From the NCBI GenBank assembly GCA_023488945.1, contig JAMDBZ010000082.1, positions 3,783-67,782 of the forward strand: a stretch of 64,000 bases of DNA. Reading direction: 5' to 3'. The stretch's first letter is position 1. Each line of letters begins with the position of its first letter. The notes beneath the pieces were generated by a model. The model was not told the DNA's origin. It was given only the letters and a program-made list of their open reading frames with translations, and made no database searches. A program made the translations under genes and the position numbers. This DNA is from Deltaproteobacteria bacterium. GTDB lineage: Bacteria; Desulfobacterota_E; Deferrimicrobia; Deferrimicrobiales; Deferrimicrobiaceae. Positions 16,370 through 25,444 of this stretch are shown here, one piece after another.

Positions 16370-17965
16370 TCATCGCCCTCCCGCCGCGGGGCCGCCGGCG
16401 GCCGGCTGCCCCAGGGCGCCGATCGATTCGGAGGTCATCCCGGAAAACGGGGCCTCCGAGGCCGCGATCACCCGGAAGACGGCCTCCTCGTCCGCGTATC
16501 TCCAATCCGCCCCCAGGCGATTCGCCAGCGTGACGACGACCTCGATGTCCCTGCGCGCCTTCCCGCGCGGCGGGAAGCCCGGCTTGAACCGCTGGACCCG
16601 CCCGGCGAAATTGGTGAAGGTCCCGCCCCGCTCCGCGAACGAGGCCGACGGCAGGACGGCGTGCGCCGCCCGCGCGAGCGGTCCGTCGTTCGCCCCCACG
16701 ACCGCGACGAACGGGACGTTCGCCAGAAGCGACCCGATCTCCCCGTCCGTGAGGTCCCCGAGGACGTTTCCGAAGACGAGGAGCGCCCGGATCTCCTTCG
16801 CCGCGATCTTCTTCACGATCTCGCCGAACTTCCACTCGGCGATCCCGAGCAGCCGCGCCCCCTGCGAATTGGGGTTCTTGTCGCCCTTGATGAGGAAGTC
16901 GTCCGCGAAGCCGTCTCCCGGCGTCCGCGACGTGAAGGCGAGGTTCGGCGTGCCCAAGACCTCGTCGGCCAGCCGCCGGACGAGGAAGAGCTCCTCGTTG
17001 GACGACTGCGGCGAGGCGACCACCGCGACGGCCCCGGGACCGCCCCCGTCCACCGCCCCGCGGAGCCGGAAGGCCGTCGTGACCAGCGCGGCGTCCCACG
17101 CCGCCACGGCCGGCTTCCCGTCCTCCCGGAGGATGGGCGTGAGGAGCCGCCCCTCGTTCGCCTTCTTGGACTCCAGCCGCCCGAAGTCGCACATCCACGC
17201 CTGGTTGACCGCGTCGTTGACGCGCGGCTTGAGCCGGTAGAGGATGTCCCCCCGGAAGTGCGCCTCGACGTTGCACCCGTTGGCGCAGCCGGGGCAGATC
17301 GAATCGGCGCTCGAAAGGAACCAGACGCGGCACTTGAACCGGAAGTCCTTGCTCGTGAGCGCCCCGACCGGGCAAATGTCGGCCAGGTTCCCGGTGTAGT
17401 TGTTGTCGAGCTTTCTTCCCGGGAAGATCGAGATCTCCGAGTGGTCCCCGCGGTTGAAGAACTCGAGCTCGCCGGTCTTCGTCACCTCGGTCAGGAACCG
17501 GATGCAGCGGGAGCAGAGGATGCACCGTTCCGCGTCGAGGACGATCTGCCCCCCGATGTCCTGGACCTTCTTCTTGTGGATCTTGTCTTCGATGGGGTAG
17601 CGGCTCTTGTGGAGCCCGTACGTCATGTAGTAGTTCTGCAGCCCGCACTCCCCCGCCTGGTCGCAGATGGGGCAGTCGACCGGATGGTGGATCAGGAGGA
17701 ACTCGAGGACTCCCGTGACCGCCCTCCGCACCTTCGGCGTGTCGGTCCGGACGATCATCCCCTCGGTCACGACCGTGGAACAGGCGGTCTGGAGCTTGGG
17801 GAACTTCTCGACCTCGACGAGGCACATCCGGCAGTTCCCGGCGATCGAGAGCTTCGGATGGTAGCAGTAGTGCGGGATCTCGATCCCGATCCGCTTCGCC
17901 GCGTTGAGGATCGTCGTCCCGTCGGGGACCGTCGTCGCGATTCCGTTGATGGTGAGGGTCGGCAT
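16370..17965 (-). CDS. nuoG: Complex I subunit G, iron-sulfur subunit, short form (14-gene set)
   Basis: A 531-residue NADH-module subunit, much shorter than the ~900-residue enterobacterial form. It keeps the full N-terminal cluster set: the [2Fe-2S] N1b ligands (CYHPKLSIAGNCRMC, then a distal C), the His-Cys ligands of N5 (HHPVDCPICDQAGEC), N4 (CILCSRC with DICPVG) and an N7-type site (CPGCANGCN and a later MCDFGR). The molybdopterin-like C-terminal half is cut to about 250 residues. Such short NuoG forms occur in several bacterial phyla. Confidence 0.93.
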   Translation of the reverse strand: MPTLTINGIATTVPDGTTILNAAKRIGIEIPHYCYHPKLSIAGNCRMCLVEVEKFPKLQTACSTVVTEGMIVRTDTPKVRRAVTGVLEFLLIHHPVDCPICDQAGECGLQNYYMTYGLHKSRYPIEDKIHKKKVQDIGGQIVLDAERCILCSRCIRFLTEVTKTGELEFFNRGDHSEISIFPGRKLDNNYTGNLADICPVGALTSKDFRFKCRVWFLSSADSICPGCANGCNVEAHFRGDILYRLKPRVNDAVNQAWMCDFGRLESKKANEGRLLTPILREDGKPAVAAWDAALVTTAFRLRGAVDGGGPGAVAVVASPQSSNEELFLVRRLADEVLGTPNLAFTSRTPGDGFADDFLIKGDKNPNSQGARLLGIAEWKFGEIVKKIAAKEIRALLVFGNVLGDLTDGEIGSLLANVPFVAVVGANDGPLARAAHAVLPSASFAERGGTFTNFAGRVQRFKPGFPPRGKARRDIEVVVTLANRLGADWRYADEEAVFRVIAASEAPFSGMTSESIGALGQPAAGGPAAGGR

Positions 17966-17971
17966 GGGTCC

Positions 17972-19240
17972 CTAAAATCGATTCCCGTACGGGCATTTCT
18001 TCTCGCGGATGTGCCGGTCGAACTCCTCCCGGAACTTCCAGATGAACGACTGGGCGGGCATCACCGCCGCGTCGGCGAGGGGGCAGATCGTCCGGCCCAG
18101 CATGTTGTCGCACAGGTCGAGGACGAGCTCGACGTCCCCCTCCCGCCCCTCCCCGTTCTCGATCCGCTTCATGATCCGGGCGAGCCAGCCGGTCCCCTCG
18201 CGGCACGGCGTGCACTGGCCGCACGACTCGTGCGCGTAGAAGTTCATGAGCACCGAGAGGACGCGGACCATGCAAGTCCCTTCGGCGATGACGATGACGC
18301 CGCCCGACCCCGCCATCGTCCCCGCCTTCGCCATCGACTCGATGTCGAAGGTCACGTCGATCTCGTCGGCCCGGAGAACCGGCGTGGAGGAGCCGCCCGG
18401 GATGACCGCCTTGAGCTTGAGTCCCTCCTTCATCCCGCCCGCGTGCTTCTCGATCACGTCGCGGAGCAGGACGCCGACGGGCAGCTCGTAGATCCCCGGC
18501 CGCTTGACGGGGCCGCTCACCCCGATCAGCCGCGTGCCGCCGTTCTTCTCGACGCCCAGGGCGGCGAAGGCATCGCCGCCGTGGGTGATGATCCACGGCA
18601 CGTCGGCGATCGTCTCGACGTTGTTGACGATCGTCGGGAGGCCGAAGGCGCCCACGGAGGCCGGGAACGGCGGTTTCAGGCGCGGCCAGCCGCGCTTCCC
18701 CTCGAGGGAGTTGAGGAGGGAGGTCTCCTCGCCGCAGATGTAGGCGCCCGCCCCGCGGTGGACGAAGACGTCGAGGTCGAACCCTGAGCCCAGGATGTTC
18801 TTCCCCAGGAACCCCTTCGCATACGCCTCGGCGACCGCCTCGTCGAGGATCTTCGCCTCCCGGACGAACTCGCCCCGGATGTAGATGTAGGCGGCGTGCA
18901 CCGTCACGGCGTAGGCCGCGATCACGATCCCCTCGAGGAGCAGGTGCGGCCCCTTGCTCATGATCTGCCGGTCCTTGAAGGTCCCCGGCTCCCCCTCGTC
19001 GGCGTTGATGACGAGGACCCGCGGCCGGGAGAGGTCCTTCGGGAGGAACCCCCACTTGACCCCCGCCGGGAAGCCGGCGCCGCCGCGCCCGCGGAGGTTC
19101 GCCTTCTTCACCTCCTCGACGATCCGCTCCCTCGGCATGCCGAGCGCCTTGCGCAGCGCCTGGTAGCCGCCGTGCTCCATGTAGACGTCCACATGGCGGT
19201 AGCCGGGGTTGCCGAAGTGGGTCGAAAGGACCGGTTCCAT
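17972..19240 (-). CDS. nuoF: Complex I subunit F, NADH-binding flavoprotein
   Basis: A 422-residue subunit. GRGGAGFPAGVKWGF near residue 50 is the FMN-binding glycine loop, INADEGEPGTFKDR near residue 80 lines the NADH site, and ESCGQCTPCREGTGW near residue 335 plus a distal cysteine bind cluster N3. It is the entry point for NADH electrons and is present only in this set, which distinguishes the set from the upstream 11-gene one. A 66-base gap separates it from nuoE. Confidence 0.95.
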   Translation of the reverse strand: MEPVLSTHFGNPGYRHVDVYMEHGGYQALRKALGMPRERIVEEVKKANLRGRGGAGFPAGVKWGFLPKDLSRPRVLVINADEGEPGTFKDRQIMSKGPHLLLEGIVIAAYAVTVHAAYIYIRGEFVREAKILDEAVAEAYAKGFLGKNILGSGFDLDVFVHRGAGAYICGEETSLLNSLEGKRGWPRLKPPFPASVGAFGLPTIVNNVETIADVPWIITHGGDAFAALGVEKNGGTRLIGVSGPVKRPGIYELPVGVLLRDVIEKHAGGMKEGLKLKAVIPGGSSTPVLRADEIDVTFDIESMAKAGTMAGSGGVIVIAEGTCMVRVLSVLMNFYAHESCGQCTPCREGTGWLARIMKRIENGEGREGDVELVLDLCDNMLGRTICPLADAAVMPAQSFIWKFREEFDRHIREKKCPYGNRF

Positions 19241-19306
19241 CGCCGTCCGCTCAGCGCTCCTCTCCGAAGTGACGCCTGCGCATGGTCCCGCCCGGGGGCC
19301 CCGTCC

Positions 19307-19780
19307 TCACGGGAGCCTGTCGAGGATCGCGTCGAGCGACTCCTCGGTCAGGTTCTCGTAATAGTCGTCGTTGACCTGCATCACCGGGGCCGTGCCGCAG
19401 CTCCCCAGGCACTCGACCTCGGCGAGCGTGAACTTTCCGTCCGGCGTCGTCTCGCCGGGCCGGATCCCCAACTTGCGCGACGCGTGCTCAATCAGGTGCT
19501 CCGCGCCCAAAAGCGAGCAGGAGATGTTCCGGCAGATCTGGACGTGGTACTTCCCCACGGCTTTCCGGTTGTACATCGTGTAGAAGGTCGCCACGCCCTC
19601 GATCCGGGACACCGGGACGCCGATCAGCCCCGCGACGTACTCGACCGCCTCGTCCGAGACGTACCCGAACTCCCGCTGCGCGATGTGGAGCGCCGGCAGG
19701 ATCGCCACCTCCTTCGTCGGGTAGCGGGCGACGATCTTCTCGAACTCCGCCATCGCTTCCTGCGAGAAGGCCACGCTCAC
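19307..19780 (-). CDS. nuoE: Complex I subunit E, [2Fe-2S] thioredoxin-like subunit
   Basis: A 157-residue protein. I choose GTG 19780 because it overlaps the nuoD stop as GTGA and has GGGGGAG eight bases upstream; the product then begins VSVAFSQEAMAEFEKIVARYP, matching the usual N-terminal helix. The N1a cluster ligands are the CRNISC pair and the CLGSCG pair. Together with NuoF and NuoG it forms the NADH dehydrogenase module. Confidence 0.93.
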   Translation of the reverse strand: MSVAFSQEAMAEFEKIVARYPTKEVAILPALHIAQREFGYVSDEAVEYVAGLIGVPVSRIEGVATFYTMYNRKAVGKYHVQICRNISCSLLGAEHLIEHASRKLGIRPGETTPDGKFTLAEVECLGSCGTAPVMQVNDDYYENLTEESLDAILDRLP

Positions 19781-20997
19781 CGGTCCAGCTCCCCCGCGAT
19801 GATGTTGACCGACCCGAGGACCGCGATGAGGTCGGCGATCATCTGCCCCTCGCACAGCTTCGGCATCCCCTGGAACATGTTGAAGCAGGGCGGCCGGACC
19901 TTGATCTTGTAAGGTCCTCCGCCTCCCTTGCTCACGATGTAGTAGCCCAGCTCCCCGTTCGCCGCCTCGGTCGCCGAGTAGACCTCGCCGGCGGGGACCC
20001 GGATCCCCTCCATGATGTGCTTGAAGTGGTTCATCAGCGCTTCGATGTTCGTGTAGACGGCCAGCTTGTCGGGCATGACGTAGCGCGGGTCGTCGACGGA
20101 GACCGGCCCCCCCGGCAACCGGTCGAGCGCCTGCCCGATGATCCGGAGCGACTGGCGCATCTCCTCCATCCGGACCATGTACCGGTCGCACGTGTCGCCC
20201 TGCTCCCCGATCGGGATGTCGAAATCGAACCGGTCGTAGACGAGGTACGGCTGGTCTTTCCGGAGATCGAAGGGGACCCCCGCCGCCCGGAGGACCGGCC
20301 CCGTGAAGCCGAGCGCGATCGCGTCCTTCGCCGAGACGGGCCCGACGCCCATCGTCCGCTCGATGAAGATCCGGTTCTTGGTCAGCAGGGCGTTCACGTC
20401 CCGGATCGCCGGCTCGATCGAGTTCCGGCAGACCGCCCGGCACTCCTCGACCCACCCCTCCGGGAGATCCCACATGAGCCCGCCGATCCGGGTGTAGGCG
20501 GTCGTGAGCCGCTGGCCGCACAGCGGCTCGATGAGGTGCTTGTAGACCTCTTCCCGCGGCTTCCAGAAGTACCAGAAGTTCGTGAGCGCACCCAAGTCGA
20601 CCATGTTCGTGCCGATGCACACCATGTGGTCGATGATCCGGGAAAGCTCGCAGAGGAGCACCCGGATGTACTTGCACCGCTCGGGGACCTCGATGCCGCA
20701 CAGCTTCTCGACGGCCATCACGTACCCGACGTTGTTCATGAGCGCGGAGACGTAGTTCAGCCGGTCGGTGTAAGGGATCACCTGCGTCCAGGTGGCGGCC
20801 TCCGACTCCTTCTCGAATCCGCGGTGGAGGTAGCCGAACTCGGGGACGAGCGAAAGGATCGTCTCCCCGTCGAGCTCGGCGATGAAGCGGAGCGTCGCAT
20901 GGGTCGCCGGGTGGGACGGGCCGATGTTGAGGACGATCGGCTCGTTCCGGAGGTCGAGCGACCCGGCCTTCCGTTCGTATCCGACGATCTCCGCCAT
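19777..20997 (-). CDS. nuoD: Complex I subunit D, 49-kDa type (14-gene set)
   Basis: A 406-residue subunit derived from [NiFe]-hydrogenase large subunits. The quinone-site histidine is in GPSHPATHATLRF and the partner tyrosine is in YTDRLNY, both conserved. The C-terminal VLGSVNIIAGELDR ending is typical. nuoC and nuoD are separate genes here (unlike Escherichia coli), with 13 bases between them. Its GPSHPATHA motif differs from GPQHPSTHG in the second operon's paralogue, so the two quinone pockets are not identical. Confidence 0.95.
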   Translation of the reverse strand: MAEIVGYERKAGSLDLRNEPIVLNIGPSHPATHATLRFIAELDGETILSLVPEFGYLHRGFEKESEAATWTQVIPYTDRLNYVSALMNNVGYVMAVEKLCGIEVPERCKYIRVLLCELSRIIDHMVCIGTNMVDLGALTNFWYFWKPREEVYKHLIEPLCGQRLTTAYTRIGGLMWDLPEGWVEECRAVCRNSIEPAIRDVNALLTKNRIFIERTMGVGPVSAKDAIALGFTGPVLRAAGVPFDLRKDQPYLVYDRFDFDIPIGEQGDTCDRYMVRMEEMRQSLRIIGQALDRLPGGPVSVDDPRYVMPDKLAVYTNIEALMNHFKHIMEGIRVPAGEVYSATEAANGELGYYIVSKGGGGPYKIKVRPPCFNMFQGMPKLCEGQMIADLIAVLGSVNIIAGELDR

Positions 20998-21010
20998 GTC
21001 TCCTTCCGCC

Positions 21011-21502
21011 CTACTCCTGCGGCCCGAGCGTGGGCTGCCGCTTCGCCTTGGGGTAATCCTTGCGCAGCGGGTGGCCGACGAACCCCTCGTAGAGCAGGAT
21101 CCGCTTGAGGTTCGGGTGCCCCCGGAAGACGATCCCGTACATGTCGTACGCCTCCCGCTCGTACCAGTCCATCCCGGGCCACACCGACGAAACCGTGTCG
21201 ACCACGGGGTCGTTCTCCGGGACGCGCACCTTGAGCCGGGCGCGGTGCTTCTTCCCGTACGAGAAGAGGTGGTAGACCACCTCGAACCGCGGCTCCTCGC
21301 CCAGGTAGTCGACCCCGGTCAGGTCCATCGCGAAGCCGAACGACATCTCCGGGTCGTCGCGCAGGAACGTGCAGATCTCGACGATCCGCTCCCGGGCGAC
21401 CAGCGCCGTGTCGTCGCCGAAGTCGGAGTGCGTCGCGAGGATCGCGTCGCCGAACCGCTCGCGCAGCCTCCTGAGCACCGGGCTCATCCGCTCGTCCGCC
21501 AC
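21011..21502 (-). CDS. nuoC: Complex I subunit C, 30-kDa type (14-gene set)
   Basis: About 163 residues from GTG 21502 (AAGGGG 10 bases upstream); an ATG at 21487 (MSPVLRRLRE) is an alternative. The C-terminal block WYEREAYDMYGIVFRGHP followed by ILLYEGFVGHPLRKDYP is the family signature. It scaffolds NuoD and NuoI in the peripheral arm. It starts 14 bases after the nuoB stop. Confidence 0.93.
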   Translation of the reverse strand: MADERMSPVLRRLRERFGDAILATHSDFGDDTALVARERIVEICTFLRDDPEMSFGFAMDLTGVDYLGEEPRFEVVYHLFSYGKKHRARLKVRVPENDPVVDTVSSVWPGMDWYEREAYDMYGIVFRGHPNLKRILLYEGFVGHPLRKDYPKAKRQPTLGPQE

Positions 21503-21516
21503 GCCGAATCGCCCCT

Positions 21517-22020
21517 TCAGATCTTGATGGGCCAGCGCTCCGCCGCGCGCGGGGCCCCGGTCTCGAGCATCTTCTGGATCATCACGACCGCGTCGATGAT
21601 CCCCTCCGGGTTCGGCGGGCACCCGGGGATGTAGACGTCCACCGGCAGGATCTTGTCGATCCCCTGGAGGACGGTGTAGTTGTTGTAGAAGCCGCCCGAC
21701 GAGGCGCAGGCGCCCATCGCCACGACCCATTTCGGCTCGAGCATCTGGTCGTGGATCCTCTTCAGGACCGGGGCCATCTTGTAGTTGATCGTGCCGGCCA
21801 CCAGGAGCATGTCGGCCTGCCGCGGGGAAAAGCGGACAACCTCCGCGCCGAACCGGGAGAGGTCGTAGTGGGTCCCGAACGCCCCCATGACCTCGATCCC
21901 GCAGCACGCCGTCGCGAAGGTGAAGGGGTAGATCGAGTATTTCCGCCCCCAGGCGAGCATCGCCTCGAGGGTGGTGAGCGCGTAGCCCCCTCCGGGCGCG
22001 GCGCCTTTCCCCGGCGTCAC
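21517..22020 (-). CDS. nuoB: Complex I subunit B, N2-cluster subunit (14-gene set)
   Basis: The 167-residue protein starts at GTG 22020, which overlaps the nuoA stop as GTGA. The tandem cysteines in [10 protein letters not shown], the cysteine of GACASSGG and GCPPNPEGI bind the terminal [4Fe-4S] cluster N2 that reduces quinone. The arginine-containing loop [15 protein letters not shown] is conserved. Translational coupling to nuoA is evident. Confidence 0.95.
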   Translation of the reverse strand: MTPGKGAAPGGGYALTTLEAMLAWGRKYSIYPFTFATACCGIEVMGAFGTHYDLSRFGAEVVRFSPRQADMLLVAGTINYKMAPVLKRIHDQMLEPKWVVAMGACASSGGFYNNYTVLQGIDKILPVDVYIPGCPPNPEGIIDAVVMIQKMLETGAPRAAERWPIKI

Positions 22021-22400
22021 TGCCACTCCAGCGCCCCCTTCTTCCACGCGTAGATCAGCCCGGCCAGCAGGATGAAGACGAAGACCGCCATCTCGATGAA
22101 GCCGAAGAGCCCCAGGTCCCGGAAGAGGACCGCCCACGGGTAGATGAACGCCGACTCGAGGTCGAAGAGGATGAACAGCAGGGCGATCAGGTAGAACTTG
22201 ACCGGGACGCGGACCTGGGCGGGCATGAGCGGGTCCACGCCGCACTCGTAGACGCTGTACTTGACCGGGTCGTACCGGTTGGGCCCGAGCGCCTGGGAGA
22301 GGAAGACGAAACCGACCGCCATCGCGAGCGCGATGACCATGAGCAGGATGACGGAGAAGTAGGGGTCCGAGAACGGGATGGACGACAGGATGTTCGTCAC
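22017..22400 (-). CDS. nuoA: Complex I subunit A (14-gene set)
   Basis: A 127-residue, three-helix subunit. [20 protein letters not shown] is the TM1-TM2 loop that senses quinone binding, and [19 protein letters not shown] contains the conserved acidic pair. It starts only 21 bases after the stop of nuoN2, with GGAGGGGGAG in the gap and no terminator. The two nuo operons are thus probably one transcript. Confidence 0.95.
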   Translation of the reverse strand: MTNILSSIPFSDPYFSVILLMVIALAMAVGFVFLSQALGPNRYDPVKYSVYECGVDPLMPAQVRVPVKFYLIALLFILFDLESAFIYPWAVLFRDLGLFGFIEMAVFVFILLAGLIYAWKKGALEWQ

Positions 22401-22421
22401 CTTCGGTCTCTCCCCCTCCTT

Positions 22422-23897
22422 CTAATTGACGAGCAGCCTGACCGACGCCGCGGCCGCCCGGATGACGGGCTCCCAGTAGATCCCGAGCAGCAGCGTCGGG
22501 ACGACGAGGACCGCGACCACCACGCGCGGGGCGACCGGGACCGGGAGCGGCCCCGGCACCTTCGGCTCGTTGAGGAACATGACCTTGACGATCCGCGCGT
22601 AGTAATACAGGGAGATCACGCTGTTGAGCGCCGCCACGACGACGAGCCAGTAGACCCCCCGGTTGATGACCTCCGCGAACAGGTAGACCTTCCCGATGAA
22701 CCCGGAGAAGGGGGGGATCCCGGTGAGGGAGAACAGGAAGATGGCGAGCGCCACCGCGATGAACGGCGCGCGCGTCCCCAGCCCCGCGTAGTCCGCGATG
22801 TCCTCGCTCCGCGTCCCGTTGGCGACCAGGACGACGACGTAAAAGGCGCCCAGGTTCATGAAGAGGTAGACGACGAGGTAGAACAGGATCGCCTTGAGGC
22901 CGACCGCCGTCAGCAGAACGAACCCCATCAGCATGTAGCCGGCGTGGGCGATCGAGGAGTAGGCCAGCAGGCGCTTCACGTTCCGCTGGTTGATCGCGAC
23001 CAGGTTCCCCACCGTCATCGTCACGGCGGAGAGGACGGCGAACAGGAGCGGCCAGTCCACGGCGGGCAGGGTCGTCCAGACCCCGGCTGCGTCGCCGGAG
23101 GACACGAACACGGTGTAGAAGAAACGGACGAGGACCGCGAAGCCCGCGGCCTTCGGCCCCACCGACAGGAAGGCGGTCACCGGCGTCGGCGCCCCCTCGT
23201 ACACGTCGGGGCTCCACATGTGGAACGGGACCGCCGCGATCTTGAATCCGAACCCCACCGTGACCATCACCGCCGCGAGCAAGACCGTGAGCGCCGCCTG
23301 CCCTCCCGCCAGGGCGCGCCCGATCTGCGCGATCTGCGTCGTTCCCGTCAGCCCGAAGAGGATCGAGAAGCCGTAGATCATCACGCCCGAGGCGGTCGCG
23401 CCGTAAACGACGTACTTCATCGACGCCTCGGTCGATCGCGGACGCCCCTTGAGGTATCCCGCGAGGAGGTACGACGGGATCGAGACGAGCTCGAGCGCGA
23501 TGTAGAGCATCACGATGTCGGTCGCCGCGGCCAGCAGGAACATCCCGAGAAGGACCGTGAGGAGGAAGATGTAGTACTCCCCCTGGCTGCGGCCTTCGAG
23601 CTCGGCGCTGTCCATCGACATAAAGATGACGAAGAGCGTCGCCACCGCCGTCAGGACCTTGAAGAAGAGAGCGAAATTGTCGAAGGCGATCATCCCCTCG
23701 AAGAGCGACCGCTCCCCGGCCGGCACGGAGCCGCACAGGACGAGCGCCGTCCCGACGCCCAGGAGCGAGAGGACGGCGGGCGCCGGCGACAGCCGGTTTT
23801 TCCCCGCGACGTGGACGACGACGAGCAGAAGGATCGTCGCCGTGAGGACGAGCTCCGGCAGGAAGTACCGGAGGCTGTCGAGGTTCCCGAGAACCAC
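22422..23897 (-). CDS. nuoN2: Complex I subunit N (11-gene set)
   Basis: A 491-residue antiporter-type subunit with the same length as its paralogue at 8780 but clearly divergent. Landmarks are [22 protein letters not shown] near residue 230, [15 protein letters not shown] near 305 and [18 protein letters not shown] near 390. It follows nuoM2 by one base. Last gene of the 11-gene set. Confidence 0.95.
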   Translation of the reverse strand: MVLGNLDSLRYFLPELVLTATILLLVVVHVAGKNRLSPAPAVLSLLGVGTALVLCGSVPAGERSLFEGMIAFDNFALFFKVLTAVATLFVIFMSMDSAELEGRSQGEYYIFLLTVLLGMFLLAAATDIVMLYIALELVSIPSYLLAGYLKGRPRSTEASMKYVVYGATASGVMIYGFSILFGLTGTTQIAQIGRALAGGQAALTVLLAAVMVTVGFGFKIAAVPFHMWSPDVYEGAPTPVTAFLSVGPKAAGFAVLVRFFYTVFVSSGDAAGVWTTLPAVDWPLLFAVLSAVTMTVGNLVAINQRNVKRLLAYSSIAHAGYMLMGFVLLTAVGLKAILFYLVVYLFMNLGAFYVVVLVANGTRSEDIADYAGLGTRAPFIAVALAIFLFSLTGIPPFSGFIGKVYLFAEVINRGVYWLVVVAALNSVISLYYYARIVKVMFLNEPKVPGPLPVPVAPRVVVAVLVVPTLLLGIYWEPVIRAAAASVRLLVN

Positions 23898-23898
23898 G

Positions 23899-25428
23899 TC
23901 AGATCACCATCTTCACGACGTCGACCAGGCGGACGAGCGACGCGTTCATGAGGTTGAGAACCGGCATCGGGTAGACGCCCAGCCCCAGCGTGATGATCGC
24001 CAGCGGCGTCAGGCAGAAGATCTCCCGGCCGTTCATCTCCTCGAGTTGGGCGTACTTCGGGTTGAGCGGCCCGAGGAAGACGCGTTGCAGCGCCCACAGG
24101 TGGAACGCGGCCACGAAGATGATCCCGGAGGCGGCGACGAGCACGATCGTCCGGAATACCGAGAACGACCCGATGAAGACCATCGATTCGGCGACGAAGC
24201 CGGAGAAACCGGGCAGCCCGAGGGAGGCGAAGAAGGCCACCGTGATGAAGAACGTGTAGACCGGGACGACCGCGCCCAGCCCCCCGAAGCCGTCGATGTC
24301 GCGGTGGTGCGCCCGGTCGTACACGACGCCGACCAGGAAGAACAGCATGGACGTGATGACGCCGTGGCTGAACATCTGGAACGCTCCGCCGACCATGCCG
24401 GCCGGGGTGAGCGCCGCCATGCCGAGGAGGACGAACCCCATGTGGCTGACCGAGGAGTAGGCGACGAGCTTCTTGAGATCGGACTGCGCCATGGCGCACA
24501 GCGCGCCGTAGATGATGTTGATCGCCCCCAGGACGGCCATCGGGATGGCGAACCATTTCGTCACGTCCGGGAAGATCGGGAAGGAGATCCGCATCAGGCC
24601 GTAGGTCCCCATCTTCAGGAGGATCCCCGCCAGGATGACCGAGATGGCGGTCGGCGCCTCGACGTGCGCGTCGGGGAGCCAGGTGTGGAACGGGAAGAGC
24701 GGCACCTTGATCGCGAAGCCGATGAACAGGCCGAGGAACAGCAGGATCCGGACGTCGAAGCCCTTGAGCCAGGCGTTGTGGGTCGACTGCGCCATGTAGT
24801 GGAGCATGTTGAAGGTGTGCCCGCCGGTCTCGGGGTTGACCGAGTTGAAGTAGAGGGCCAGCATCACGATGAGCATCAGGACCGAGCCGAGCAGCGTGTA
24901 GAGGAAGAACTTGATGGCCGCGTACTCCTTGCGCGGCCCGCCCCAGATCCCGATCAGGAAGTACATCGGGAGGAGCATGACTTCCCAGAAGACGTAGAAG
25001 AGGAAGAAGTCGAGCGACGCGAAGACCCCCATCATCCCGGTTTCGAGCAGGAGGATCAGCGCCATGTACCCCTTGATCTGCTTCGCGATCCCCCAGGAGC
25101 CGACGACCGCCAGGAACGAGACGATCGCCGTGAGGATCAGCATCGGCATCGAGATCCCGTCGGCGCCCATGAAGTACTCCACGTTGATCGACGGGATCCA
25201 GGTGTAGTGCTCGACGAACTGGAACTGGTTCGGCACGTTCACGCCGGCCACCGTGCGGTCGAAGCTGAACCAGAGCTGAACGGCGAGCAGGACGGGGAGG
25301 AACGACGCGACGGCGGCGACCGTCTTGACCAGCTTGTCGTTCCCCGTCGGGATGCACAGGATGATCGCCCCGCCGAGCAGGGGGAGAAACGTCATCAGGC
25401 TCAGGATGTGGCTGTCGATGAAACCCAC
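23899..25428 (-). CDS. nuoM2: Complex I subunit M (11-gene set)
   Basis: A 509-residue membrane subunit with [40 protein letters not shown] and AYSSVSHMGFVLLGMAAL, matching NuoM. Compared with the copy at 10263 it has a short C-terminus with no charged tail. It starts 16 bases after the nuoL2 stop, with GGAGGTC in the gap. Confidence 0.95.
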   Translation of the reverse strand: MGFIDSHILSLMTFLPLLGGAIILCIPTGNDKLVKTVAAVASFLPVLLAVQLWFSFDRTVAGVNVPNQFQFVEHYTWIPSINVEYFMGADGISMPMLILTAIVSFLAVVGSWGIAKQIKGYMALILLLETGMMGVFASLDFFLFYVFWEVMLLPMYFLIGIWGGPRKEYAAIKFFLYTLLGSVLMLIVMLALYFNSVNPETGGHTFNMLHYMAQSTHNAWLKGFDVRILLFLGLFIGFAIKVPLFPFHTWLPDAHVEAPTAISVILAGILLKMGTYGLMRISFPIFPDVTKWFAIPMAVLGAINIIYGALCAMAQSDLKKLVAYSSVSHMGFVLLGMAALTPAGMVGGAFQMFSHGVITSMLFFLVGVVYDRAHHRDIDGFGGLGAVVPVYTFFITVAFFASLGLPGFSGFVAESMVFIGSFSVFRTIVLVAASGIIFVAAFHLWALQRVFLGPLNPKYAQLEEMNGREIFCLTPLAIITLGLGVYPMPVLNLMNASLVRLVDVVKMVI

Positions 25429-25444
25429 GGAAGACCTCCTCCGG

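Noticed and set aside
22401..22421. Promoter or terminator between the two nuo operons
   Set aside because: The 21 bases only hold the ribosome site for nuoA; there is no hairpin and no -35/-10 pair. A promoter inside nuoN2 cannot be excluded.
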